Below the pieces are notes generated by a model. That model was not told the origin of the DNA and ran no database searches. It was given only the letters and a program-made list of their open reading frames with translations. From positions 1 to 23,119 of the IMG/VR virus record IMGVR_UViG_3300035670_001286: DNA of 23,119 bases, one strand, 5' to 3'. Shown here piece after piece: positions 1 through 5,899 of the stretch. Position 1 is the stretch's first letter, and the number at the start of each line of letters is the position of its first letter. Source of the stretch: a virus. A program made the position numbers and the translations under genes.

Positions 1-83
1 TTGTTCGCTGGTTTTGGGGTTAGTGAATAAGTTAGGCCGTAAATTAGGGACGTTCCAATAAAGATAATAAGTAGGTCAAACAT
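1..83 (-). CDS. Start of leftward gene, hydrophobic N-terminus (partial)
   Basis: Reading leftward from an ATG at 83, the frame stays open to the window edge for 27 codons, beginning MFDLLIIFIGTSLIYGL and then TYSLTPKPAN. Residues 2-19 are hydrophobic and could be a membrane anchor or signal segment. A complete Bacteroidota-type promoter lies upstream (116-146), which is the main support for a real gene. The gene diverges from the packaging genes, as expected at the boundary of a late operon. Nothing more can be said about function because the rest is outside the window; a small membrane or lysis protein is one possibility. Confidence 0.5.
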   Translation of the reverse strand, partial: MFDLLIIFIGTSLIYGLTYSLTPKPAN

Positions 84-115
84 AGTTTTAAGGGGTTTTA
101 GGGTTAAACATGCAC

Positions 116-146
116 CAAAGTTACAAAGGTTTTTAATAGTTGCAAA
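116..146 (-). promoter_or_regulatory. Leftward promoter, TTTG-N19-TAACTTTG
   Basis: On the minus strand a -33 TTTG (143-146) and a -7 box TAACTTTG (116-123) are separated by 19 bases. Both boxes match the Bacteroidota primary-sigma consensus (TTG, 19-20 bases, TAnnTTTG). The predicted start of transcription is near position 110, giving a leader of roughly 30 bases before the ATG at 83. This is one of the best promoter matches in the window. Confidence 0.65.
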
Positions 147-189
147 TAATTGTTTGTTAATTAATTAATTTAAATTCAATCTAAATAGT

Positions 190-197
190 TAGTTTTG
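190..197 (+). promoter_or_regulatory. Possible -7 box TAGTTTTG ahead of the packaging genes
   Basis: TAGTTTTG fits TAnnTTTG and lies in the AT-rich gap between the divergent genes, 51 bases before the small terminase ATG. No TTG is present 17-23 bases upstream, so the match is incomplete. Some promoter is expected here, but this assignment is weak. Confidence 0.25.
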
Positions 198-248
198 ATT
201 AATCGGATTTTTCAAAGATTATTACGGATGCAATAAAAAAGTTTATTT

Positions 249-590
249 ATGCCAAAAGGAGGGAAAAGAGAAGGATCGGGGAGGAAACCAAAAGTAAACG
301 AGGTGAAACTAGTTGAATCTATGGATGCAATTTCGGTGCCGGATGAAATTTGGAAGGCCTTGTTATATAAATGTCAACAAGGTGACACCGGTGCCTTAAA
401 ACTTTGGCTGTCGTACCGGTATGGTTTACCACGCCAGCAAATTGACGTCACTACCAACGGTGAATCAATAGCCCCGCCAATCCAATGGCTTGCAAAAGAA
501 ATCGAATTTAAAGAAGTTGATACTATAGACTTTGAACCTTTGCAACGGATTGATTTAGAGATAGATGCGCTTACCCGCTTAGACGAATAA
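249..590 (+). CDS. terS: Terminase small subunit (putative)
   Basis: A 113-aa protein that probably recognises phage DNA and recruits the large terminase for packaging. The N-terminus is basic and glycine-rich (PKGGKREGSGRKPK, residues 2-15), a common opening of phage small terminases. Residues 44-67, with GDTGALKLWLSYRYGLPRQ, resemble the helical segment and following linker seen in many phage small terminases. The C-terminal third is acidic (EIEFKEVDTIDFEP), a usual place for large-subunit contact. It lies directly upstream of the large terminase, which strongly supports the role. The ATG is preceded by an A-rich stretch rather than a Shine-Dalgarno. Codon use is more balanced (more C) than in the G-rich large terminase. 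No enzymatic motif is expected. The family call rests on context and composition. Confidence 0.65.
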   Translation: MPKGGKREGSGRKPKVNEVKLVESMDAISVPDEIWKALLYKCQQGDTGALKLWLSYRYGLPRQQIDVTTNGESIAPPIQWLAKEIEFKEVDTIDFEPLQRIDLEIDALTRLDE

Positions 591-602
591 GCGGGGGGGG
601 GG
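574..602 (+). other. Perfect hairpin over the terS stop, followed by a ten-G tract
   Basis: CCCGCTTA (574-581) pairs perfectly with TAAGCGGG (588-595) around a six-base loop, so the terS stop codon TAA forms part of the right arm. The right arm runs into ten consecutive G residues (593-602). There is no T-run, so it is not an ordinary rightward terminator. A role in packaging-site recognition, RNA processing or control of read-through is possible but not shown. A G homopolymer this long in AT-rich DNA may also vary in length or be a sequencing artefact. Confidence 0.5.
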
Positions 603-610
603 TATGTTAA

Positions 611-740
611 TGAGTGTACGGGAACCGGTCGGGAAACCCAAATGCCCAAAATTCAGATAATCAAAAAAAGGGGTACCCCCATTGCTGAGTGTACAGGAAT
701 GGATTGGAAAGTCAAAATGGTGAAAATTCAGATAATCAAA
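611..740 (+). repeat. 55-nt imperfect direct repeat between terS and terL
   Basis: Copy 1 spans 611-665 and copy 2 spans 686-740, offset by 75 bases. By hand alignment they match at 43 of 55 positions without gaps. The ends are strongest: TGAGTGTAC at the left and AAAATTCAGATAATCAAA at the right are identical. A GGGGTACCCC palindrome (670-679) sits between the copies. Mismatches show no clear third-codon-position bias in any frame, so a coding origin is not obvious. It may be a recombination scar or part of a packaging-recognition site. Confidence 0.7.
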
Positions 741-743
741 TGA
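642..743 (+). CDS. Possible 33-aa peptide overlapping the terL start
   Basis: An ATG at 642 opens a 33-codon frame, beginning MPKIQIIKKRGTPIAECTG and ending MVKIQIIK. It stops at a TGA that overlaps the ATG at 740 of the large terminase (ATGA). That overlap is typical of the coupled genes in this operon. The frame is the same as that of terS and is open from just after the terS stop. The peptide contains KIQIIK twice because it crosses the DNA repeat. It is short, so it could be a chance frame, a coupling leader or a remnant. No known family is recognised. Confidence 0.3.
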   Translation: MPKIQIIKKRGTPIAECTGMDWKVKMVKIQIIK

Positions 744-1975
744 TTCAGTTACTACCAGATTATAAGCCTTTGTTCTATGAGAATCCTGAGACTAGGTACT
801 ACTTGATTACGGGTGGTAGGGGTTCGGGTAAGTCATGGACGTTAGCGTTGTTTCTGTTGAACTTGACTTATGAGAAGGGTCATGTGATATTGTTTACTAG
901 GTGGACGTTGGTATCTGCGTTTATATCGATTATCCCTGAGTTCATTGATAAGATTGAGATAATGGGTAAGGAGGGTGATTTTGAGATTACTCAGACGGAG
1001 ATTATAAATAAGCGGACGGGGTCGAAGATATTGTTTAGGGGTATAAAGACGAACCATGGTACTGCGACTGCGAATTTGAAGTCGATTGCGAATGTGACGA
1101 CATGGGTATTGGATGAGGCGGAGGAGTTGGGTGATGAGGATGTGTTTGACAAGATTGATTTGTCGATACGGGCGAAGGATAAGCCGAACAGGGTGATTTT
1201 GGTAATGAACCCTAGTTTCAAGAGTCATTGGATATATAAGCAGTTTGTGAGGGATAAGAGGGATGATACGACTTATATTCACACGACATACTTGCATAAC
1301 AAGCAGAACTTGAGTGAGTCGTTTGTGAAGGCTGCTGAGAAGTCTAAGGTAGAGAATCCGCATAGGTATGCTCACTTGTTCTTGGGGGTATGGTTGGATG
1401 ATAAGGATGGCTTGTTGTGGAACAGGGAGATTATTAAGAAGGCGAGGATGGCGGAGGCACCGAACTTGAGTAGGATTGTGGTTGCGTTAGACCCTGCTGT
1501 TACTGCGAATATGGATAGTGATGAGACGGGAATTATAGTGTGTGGTAAGGACAGGGATGGGAATGCGTATGTGTTGGAGGACTTGAGTGGTAAGTACTCA
1601 CCGAATCATTGGAGTAAGATTGCTAACGATGCTGCGTTTAGGTGGAATGCGGATTGTATTGTTGCGGAGAAGAACCAGGGTGGTGACATGGTTGAGGCGG
1701 TGTTGAAGAGTCAGGGTGTTGGCACGAGAGTTAAGTTGGTGAGTGCTACGAAGGGTAAGTATGTGAGGGCGGAGCCTGTGTACTCGTTGTATGAGCAGGG
1801 TAAGGTGTATCACGTTGGCTCGTTCCCTGCGTTGGAGAATCAGATGGTGTCGTTTGATCCTGAGCGGGGTAAGTCACCTGATAGGGTGGATGCGTTGGTG
1901 TGGGGTATGACTGAGTTGATGGTGAAAAAGAAGGGTGAGGGGTTTGTGTTGATAAGGGGGAAATTATTTAGGTAA
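740..1975 (+). CDS. terL: Terminase large subunit (packaging ATPase-nuclease)
   Basis: This motor cuts concatemeric DNA and pumps it into the prohead through the portal. From the ATG at 740 the protein is 411 aa. Walker A is GGRGSGKS (residues 25-32) and Walker B is WVLDEAEEL near residue 120. The RNase H-like nuclease domain begins with VVALDPAVTANMDSDETG; a second acidic cluster is in CIVAEKNQGGDMVEAVL and a third in SPDRVDALVWGMTEL near the C-terminus. Length and motif order fit the Terminase_3/6 large subunits. A GTG at 689 would add 17 residues lying inside the upstream repeat; I prefer 740 because it starts at the ATGA overlap and just before the first conserved residues. Codon use is strikingly G-biased (TTG, GTG, AGG, GCG), unlike the tail genes. 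Confidence 0.93.
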   Translation: MIQLLPDYKPLFYENPETRYYLITGGRGSGKSWTLALFLLNLTYEKGHVILFTRWTLVSAFISIIPEFIDKIEIMGKEGDFEITQTEIINKRTGSKILFRGIKTNHGTATANLKSIANVTTWVLDEAEELGDEDVFDKIDLSIRAKDKPNRVILVMNPSFKSHWIYKQFVRDKRDDTTYIHTTYLHNKQNLSESFVKAAEKSKVENPHRYAHLFLGVWLDDKDGLLWNREIIKKARMAEAPNLSRIVVALDPAVTANMDSDETGIIVCGKDRDGNAYVLEDLSGKYSPNHWSKIANDAAFRWNADCIVAEKNQGGDMVEAVLKSQGVGTRVKLVSATKGKYVRAEPVYSLYEQGKVYHVGSFPALENQMVSFDPERGKSPDRVDALVWGMTELMVKKKGEGFVLIRGKLFR

Positions 1976-1981
1976 AATTTG

Positions 1982-1989
1982 TACTTTTA
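1982..1989 (+). promoter_or_regulatory. -7-like box TACTTTTA before the portal gene
   Basis: TACTTTTA is one base away from TAnnTTTG and lies 18 bases before the portal ATG, in the 32-base gap after terL. No properly spaced TTG is seen, so promoter function is uncertain. Confidence 0.3.
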
Positions 1990-2007
1990 CAAATAAAATA
2001 GAAATAG

Positions 2008-3387
2008 ATGAATCTTCTCAAGGCATTTAGAACTAAGGAGCTAGGCTTACCGCAGGCGTTGCAATGGCAGTACATAAAGGGGGTTTGGATGCCTTACGAT
2101 GCAAAGGACAGCGTATTTATAGACAAGGCGTATAAGAGTATCCCTGTAGTACAGTCTGTAGTTTCTAAGATTGTAGAGAAGAGTGCGGATGCTCCTCCGA
2201 TGTTGTATAAGGTTAAGGACAAGAGATTTGCAGAGAAGTACTTTGCAAAGAAAAAGTATATTAGCAATAAGGAAAGTGCTACTGAGTTAGCTAAGTTGCG
2301 AGTAAAGGCGTTTGAGTCGATTGAGCAGCATCCGTTCTTAGAGTTGATGGACAGACCGAACCCGACTAGTACGGGTAGAATGTTGAGAGAAGAGGTTGCA
2401 GGATACTTGTTGATTACAGGAAATGCGATTGTGTATGCAAGTGTTCCTGGTGTTGGGACTAGAGCGAAGCAGCCTGTAGAGTTGTGGAGTGTGCCGAGTC
2501 CTACTGTGAAGCCTGTGATGTCAGGAGAAAGAACACAGCCATTGGCAGGATATGCGATAACATATAACTTTGATAATATTATCCCTACAAGTCAGGTAGC
2601 ACATTTCAAGTACTTCAACCCTGTTTCTGAGTGGCAAGGATACGAGAGTACGTTCTGGGGGTTAAGTCCGTTGAGAAGTAGCTTGAACGTAATTTCTCAG
2701 AAGAGGTTTGCAGATGTTGCTCAGGGTTCGTTGTTTGCGAACATGGGTCCTAGTGGTATTGTGAGCGGTAACGCTAGACACGCAGATCAGTCTGAGTTAA
2801 CTGCCGAGCAGGCTGTAGCCATTAACGATTCGTTTAGACAGAACCACATGGGTGCTCATAATGCTGGAGACATTGTTGTGACTCCTAGTGACCTGAAGTG
2901 GGTGCAGATAGGCTTAAGTCCTGTGGACATGGGTATATTGGACTTTAATCAGGACTTGGAGAGACAGATTGCTAATATCTACGGATATCCGTCTCAGTTG
3001 TTGACTCCGCAGGGAACATTGGCGAATAGTGAGACAGGTGACACTCGAGTGGTGACTAACTGCGTATTGCCATTGTTGAGAAAGATGGATGATGTGTGGA
3101 CTAAGATGGCTCGAGAGTGGTATGGAGATAACACCTTGGTAGTAATGTCTGACACGGATGTATATCCTGAATTGGAAGCTGACAAGAAGGAATTGGTACA
3201 TTGGATGCGTCAGGCGATGGTATTCAGTCAGGATGAGATTAGAGAAGCTCTAGGATATGGAACGTTAGTAGATGAGAGTAAGGTGTTGGTTCCTACTAAC
3301 TATATGCCGTTGAGTGATATGCGTGGTGGGGATTTAAATACTGAAATAAACACGGATGAAGACCAAGATATTGACCAAGAACTTTGA
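2008..3387 (+). CDS. Portal protein, HK97 type
   Basis: A 459-aa protein predicted to form the dodecameric ring at the capsid vertex through which DNA enters and leaves, and to dock the terminase. Recognisable features are the N-terminal segment around FIDKAYKSIPVVQSVVSKI, the middle block PFLELMDRPNPTSTGRMLRE followed by LLITGNAIVYAS, and the late block ERQIANIYGYPSQLLTPQG followed by SETGDTRVVTNCVLPLLRKM. These are typical of the HK97-family portals (Phage_portal). The length is normal for the family. Position between the large terminase and the protease-capsid pair agrees. The acidic C-terminus (EINTDEDQDIDQEL) overlaps the next gene by 32 bases. Confidence 0.93.
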   Translation: MNLLKAFRTKELGLPQALQWQYIKGVWMPYDAKDSVFIDKAYKSIPVVQSVVSKIVEKSADAPPMLYKVKDKRFAEKYFAKKKYISNKESATELAKLRVKAFESIEQHPFLELMDRPNPTSTGRMLREEVAGYLLITGNAIVYASVPGVGTRAKQPVELWSVPSPTVKPVMSGERTQPLAGYAITYNFDNIIPTSQVAHFKYFNPVSEWQGYESTFWGLSPLRSSLNVISQKRFADVAQGSLFANMGPSGIVSGNARHADQSELTAEQAVAINDSFRQNHMGAHNAGDIVVTPSDLKWVQIGLSPVDMGILDFNQDLERQIANIYGYPSQLLTPQGTLANSETGDTRVVTNCVLPLLRKMDDVWTKMAREWYGDNTLVVMSDTDVYPELEADKKELVHWMRQAMVFSQDEIREALGYGTLVDESKVLVPTNYMPLSDMRGGDLNTEINTDEDQDIDQEL

Positions 3388-3544
3388 TCCTCTGAATGGC
3401 AAGATAACAGTTAAGGCACAGCGATTAAGTGATGAGTACACCTGCTGGTGTATGGCCAAGGACTACACGTTTGAATTTGAAGAAGGATTAGGTAAAAAAG
3501 AAATAATCGAGCAGACTATTAAGCTGCTATCAGTAATGCCATGA
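3356..3544 (+). CDS. Small protein of unknown function overlapping portal
   Basis: A 62-aa protein whose ATG lies inside the last 32 bases of the portal gene and whose TGA overlaps the ATG of the methyltransferase (ATGA). It is rich in Lys and Glu, with a Cys-Trp-Cys at residues 30-32 (TCWCMAKDYTFEFEEG). The C-terminus (KKEIIEQTIKLLSV) is predicted helical. No membrane segment or known motif is visible. The double overlap suggests coupled translation with its neighbours. It may belong functionally to the enzyme cassette that follows, but that is a guess. Confidence 0.6.
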   Translation: MKTKILTKNFDPLNGKITVKAQRLSDEYTCWCMAKDYTFEFEEGLGKKEIIEQTIKLLSVMP

Positions 3545-4074
3545 CAATAACAGAACAAGAGTTTCTACGAAAAGAAGTCGAGGATATGAACCTAACAATG
3601 AGAAATAAGGCATTTGTAAACTTGGCTAAGAGTGTGGCTAATTATTGCAAGAAGTTTGATGCTAAGAGTGTAATTGACTACGGATGTGGTACAGGGGTAT
3701 ATTCTGAGGTGTTTAGACAGGAAGGATACAATGTAATGGCTCAGGATATTTTTAAGACTCACAGAGATTACTGCAAGGAGAAATACCCTGAGTTAAATGT
3801 AATTCTAAGACTAAAGCCTGCTGAGTTGATGTTGTTCATCGAGGTTGCTGAACACATGACTGACGAAGAGATATTGACTGGAATTGAGCAGATACAGCCA
3901 CGATTGATAGTATTTAGTTCTACTTCTCATAAAACAGAGAATGATGAGGAATGGGGACATATCAACATCAAGCAAGAGCCTGAGTGGATTGAGTTCTGGG
4001 ATACCTTGGGATACAAGGTTATAGAAAGACCACAAACACCAACAGGATGGACTCTGATGTTAGAAAAAATCTAA
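3541..4074 (+). CDS. Class I SAM-dependent methyltransferase
   Basis: A 177-aa Rossmann-fold methyltransferase. Motif I is DYGCGTG (residues 46-52), the SAM-binding glycine loop. The acidic residue after strand 2 is probably D69 in NVMAQDI, and EVAEHMTDEE (101-110) matches the post-strand-4 motif of Methyltransf_11/23 enzymes. A His-Ile-Asn stretch follows (EWGHINIKQEPEWIEFW). There is no DPPY-type motif, so it is unlikely to be a DNA N6-adenine or N4-cytosine methylase. Relatives act on small molecules, lipids or sugars. The next two genes are glycosyltransferase-like and overlap this one, so a sugar or glycan substrate is plausible but not shown. Confidence 0.85.
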   Translation: MTITEQEFLRKEVEDMNLTMRNKAFVNLAKSVANYCKKFDAKSVIDYGCGTGVYSEVFRQEGYNVMAQDIFKTHRDYCKEKYPELNVILRLKPAELMLFIEVAEHMTDEEILTGIEQIQPRLIVFSSTSHKTENDEEWGHINIKQEPEWIEFWDTLGYKVIERPQTPTGWTLMLEKI

Positions 4075-4694
4075 TCTACTTTATTTATTACAATGGTAAG
4101 TTACATCACTACCATGTGTTGAACTTAAAGCTATTGTCAATGTTTTGGTCTGTGTTTGACGGACAGAAAATTGTCAAGATAGCCGTAGATGGTAACTATT
4201 CTATTGACGCTTTGTTGAGCTTGCTGCCAAAAGACTGCGAGTATAGGATTGTCAAGAATATCAAGGAAACAGGAGAGGCATATCATTTCTTAGAGTCGTT
4301 GGTAGAGATAAAAGAAGGCATGACGTTCTATGGTCATTGCAAAGGTGTTACACGACCAATGTGGCGTGGATTAGACACATGGATTACTCACTTGTATAGA
4401 AAGAACTTAGATATAGTACCTACTCTTGGCGATAAGATATTTGCAGGAGTATGCGGTAAGTTATTGCGTTGTCCTCCGTATGTACCTGAAGAGTTTCACT
4501 ATAGTGGTTCGTTCTATTGGATGAATACGGACAAGGTAAAAAAGAGGCTAGGTAAGATTGTAATGGACAAGTACTTGACTGAGAGGTTTCCTGCAATAAT
4601 AGCTAATAAGGAAGAGTGCATCTTTGGATTTGGCACAACTGATAAGAACTTAAATTTCTATGATGAGAGAACATGGAGGGAATTAAGAAGGTAG
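4047..4694 (+). CDS. Glycosyltransferase-like protein
   Basis: A 215-aa protein. It opens with a short beta-helix pattern (NLIYFIYYNG), followed by KIVKIAVDGN, and carries a GHCKG at residues 96-100 followed by VTRPMWRGLDTWITHLYRKN. A His-x-Lys-Gly before an aromatic-rich helix recalls small polysaccharide-synthesis glycosyltransferases (rhamnan-synthesis-F-like and related GT-A-like families). A later FHYSGSFYWMNTDKV block fits a sugar-nucleotide enzyme core. The N-terminus overlaps the methyltransferase by 28 bases and the C-terminus overlaps the next glycosyltransferase by 22. No signal peptide or membrane span is seen, so it should be cytoplasmic. The family is assigned from motif appearance only. 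Confidence 0.55.
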   Translation: MDSDVRKNLIYFIYYNGKLHHYHVLNLKLLSMFWSVFDGQKIVKIAVDGNYSIDALLSLLPKDCEYRIVKNIKETGEAYHFLESLVEIKEGMTFYGHCKGVTRPMWRGLDTWITHLYRKNLDIVPTLGDKIFAGVCGKLLRCPPYVPEEFHYSGSFYWMNTDKVKKRLGKIVMDKYLTERFPAIIANKEECIFGFGTTDKNLNFYDERTWRELRR

Positions 4695-5863
4695 TATATA
4701 GTGTAATTCTAGGAGGATATGATGAGCTAAGTCCTGCTCCTAAGTTTAAGGGGTGGGACTTTGTCGTGTTTACAGACGATGCGGACTTGAAGGCTGATGG
4801 ATGGACTAAATACCTTGTAGATGGTACTAGTGATACACAGAAGGAATCTAGGAAGTATAAGTTCTTATCTCATGTGTATCTAAGTGAATACGATTTAGTA
4901 TGCTATGTAGATGGAAATGTTCAGTTGACATCTGAGCCACCTAGTCATCCGATATGGTTTAGCCATAGAATGCATACAGGGGTGTATAATAACGCAATGA
5001 CCATTACTAAGAATGTAGATGATGTCAAGAGGCAAGTTAGGTTCTACATGGAAAGTAGGTTTAACGACAAGGCAGGATTCTACGAGAACAATTTCTTTGT
5101 GCGGTCGAACAGAAACGAATTGCAGAACAAGTTGATGAGCAAGACTTGGGAGATAATACAAGAATATACAAGTTTAGACAAGTTAGCACTTCCGTTTGCA
5201 ATGTGGTTAACGCAGAGTAGGATGGAGAATATAAAGCATCAGTCCTTGCAGAGTAGGTATATTAAAGTAAAGCCACATAAGAAGCAGTTAGAGGAGAAGA
5301 GAAGTGTAAATGTTCATCACATCACTCCTGGTAGATCAGACAAGAACATAGGTAAGGCAATAAACGAAATAATCGAAAGGCTACCTGAGAACGATTGGAT
5401 TTGTCTTAGGGACATAGATACCTTGCCGATGTATCACGAGAAGATTTATCAGCAATGTGAGGAGATTGCTAGGGCAGCAGAGTTTGACTTGGTGGGATGC
5501 ATGACTAATAGGTTAGGATTGCACTATCAGCTAGTAGGAGGAAGGAAGAGCAATGATTCTGATATCTTAAACCACAGAAAGATTGCTGTGGAGTTGTACA
5601 ACACGCATGGCAATCAAGTGATGGCATTGCAGCAAGCGATTGGTGGGTTGTTTATGCTGTTTCCTAAGAGTACCTGGCTAAAGGTTAAGGGATTCCCTGA
5701 AGGAGGAATACAGATAAATGGACATTTCTTTGACTACCACTTCTGCAAGAGTGTAATGCAGCAAAGGTTACGCATTGGTATCGCTAAAGGTATATACTTA
5801 TTTCACTACTACAGGTTTGAGCATGGAGAGGATACAAGGAAAGCAATTAGACATCTTCTATGA
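4673..5863 (+). CDS. Two-domain glycosyltransferase
   Basis: A 396-aa protein that appears to join two sugar-transfer domains. The N-terminal half (about 5-200) opens with VVYSVILGGYDELSPAP, contains FVVFTDD and has a metal-site-like CYVDGNVQL (77-85), resembling the TOD1/DUF616 type. The C-terminal half (about 210-396) looks like a GT-A (GT2-like) fold: VNVHHITPGRSDKNIGKAIN leads to ENDWICLRDIDTLPM with the likely DxD at D247-D249, then GGLFMLFPKSTWLKVKGF, and ends with a histidine in GIYLFHYYRFEHG. It is cytoplasmic by sequence. Possible targets are virion proteins, host surface glycans or DNA bases; the capsid context makes virion decoration attractive but unproven. The gene ends 36 bases before the protease. 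Confidence 0.75.
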   Translation: MEGIKKVVYSVILGGYDELSPAPKFKGWDFVVFTDDADLKADGWTKYLVDGTSDTQKESRKYKFLSHVYLSEYDLVCYVDGNVQLTSEPPSHPIWFSHRMHTGVYNNAMTITKNVDDVKRQVRFYMESRFNDKAGFYENNFFVRSNRNELQNKLMSKTWEIIQEYTSLDKLALPFAMWLTQSRMENIKHQSLQSRYIKVKPHKKQLEEKRSVNVHHITPGRSDKNIGKAINEIIERLPENDWICLRDIDTLPMYHEKIYQQCEEIARAAEFDLVGCMTNRLGLHYQLVGGRKSNDSDILNHRKIAVELYNTHGNQVMALQQAIGGLFMLFPKSTWLKVKGFPEGGIQINGHFFDYHFCKSVMQQRLRIGIAKGIYLFHYYRFEHGEDTRKAIRHLL

Positions 5864-5864
5864 G

Positions 5865-5896
5865 TTTGTTAGTTTAATAGTTTTTTTCAATCTTTG
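5865..5896 (+). promoter_or_regulatory. Promoter TTTG-N20-AATCTTTG before the protease-capsid genes
   Basis: TTTG (5865-5868), a 20-base spacer and AATCTTTG (5889-5896; 7 of 8 to TAnnTTTG) precede the protease ATG at 5900 by only three bases. Transcription from it would start at or next to the ATG, giving a leaderless message. Its position supports separate high expression of the protease and major capsid protein. Confidence 0.55.
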
Positions 5897-5899
5897 TGT

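Noticed and set aside
574-602. Terminator after terS
   Set aside because: The hairpin is followed by Gs rather than Ts and terL must be transcribed just downstream, so an intrinsic terminator is unlikely.
374-649. 91-codon leftward frame opposite terS and the junction
   Set aside because: It is antisense to terS, starts in the G-tract/repeat region, has no promoter-like sequence and reads as low-complexity Ser/Ile/Pro text.
591-743. Stop-codon read-through of terS into a 50-codon extension
   Set aside because: The frame after the stop is open to 743, but no known read-through context is evident; the ATGA overlap with terL is better explained by a short independent frame or coincidence.
842-1375. 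177-codon leftward open frame opposite terL
   Set aside because: It lies entirely inside a convincing terL and arises from that gene's G-rich codon bias; it has no promoter or start signal and no recognisable protein features.
3541-4074. DNA methyltransferase (anti-restriction)
   Set aside because: The SAM motif is present but no DPPY/NPPY or cytosine-methylase Pro-Cys motif is seen, and the neighbours are glycosyltransferase-like.
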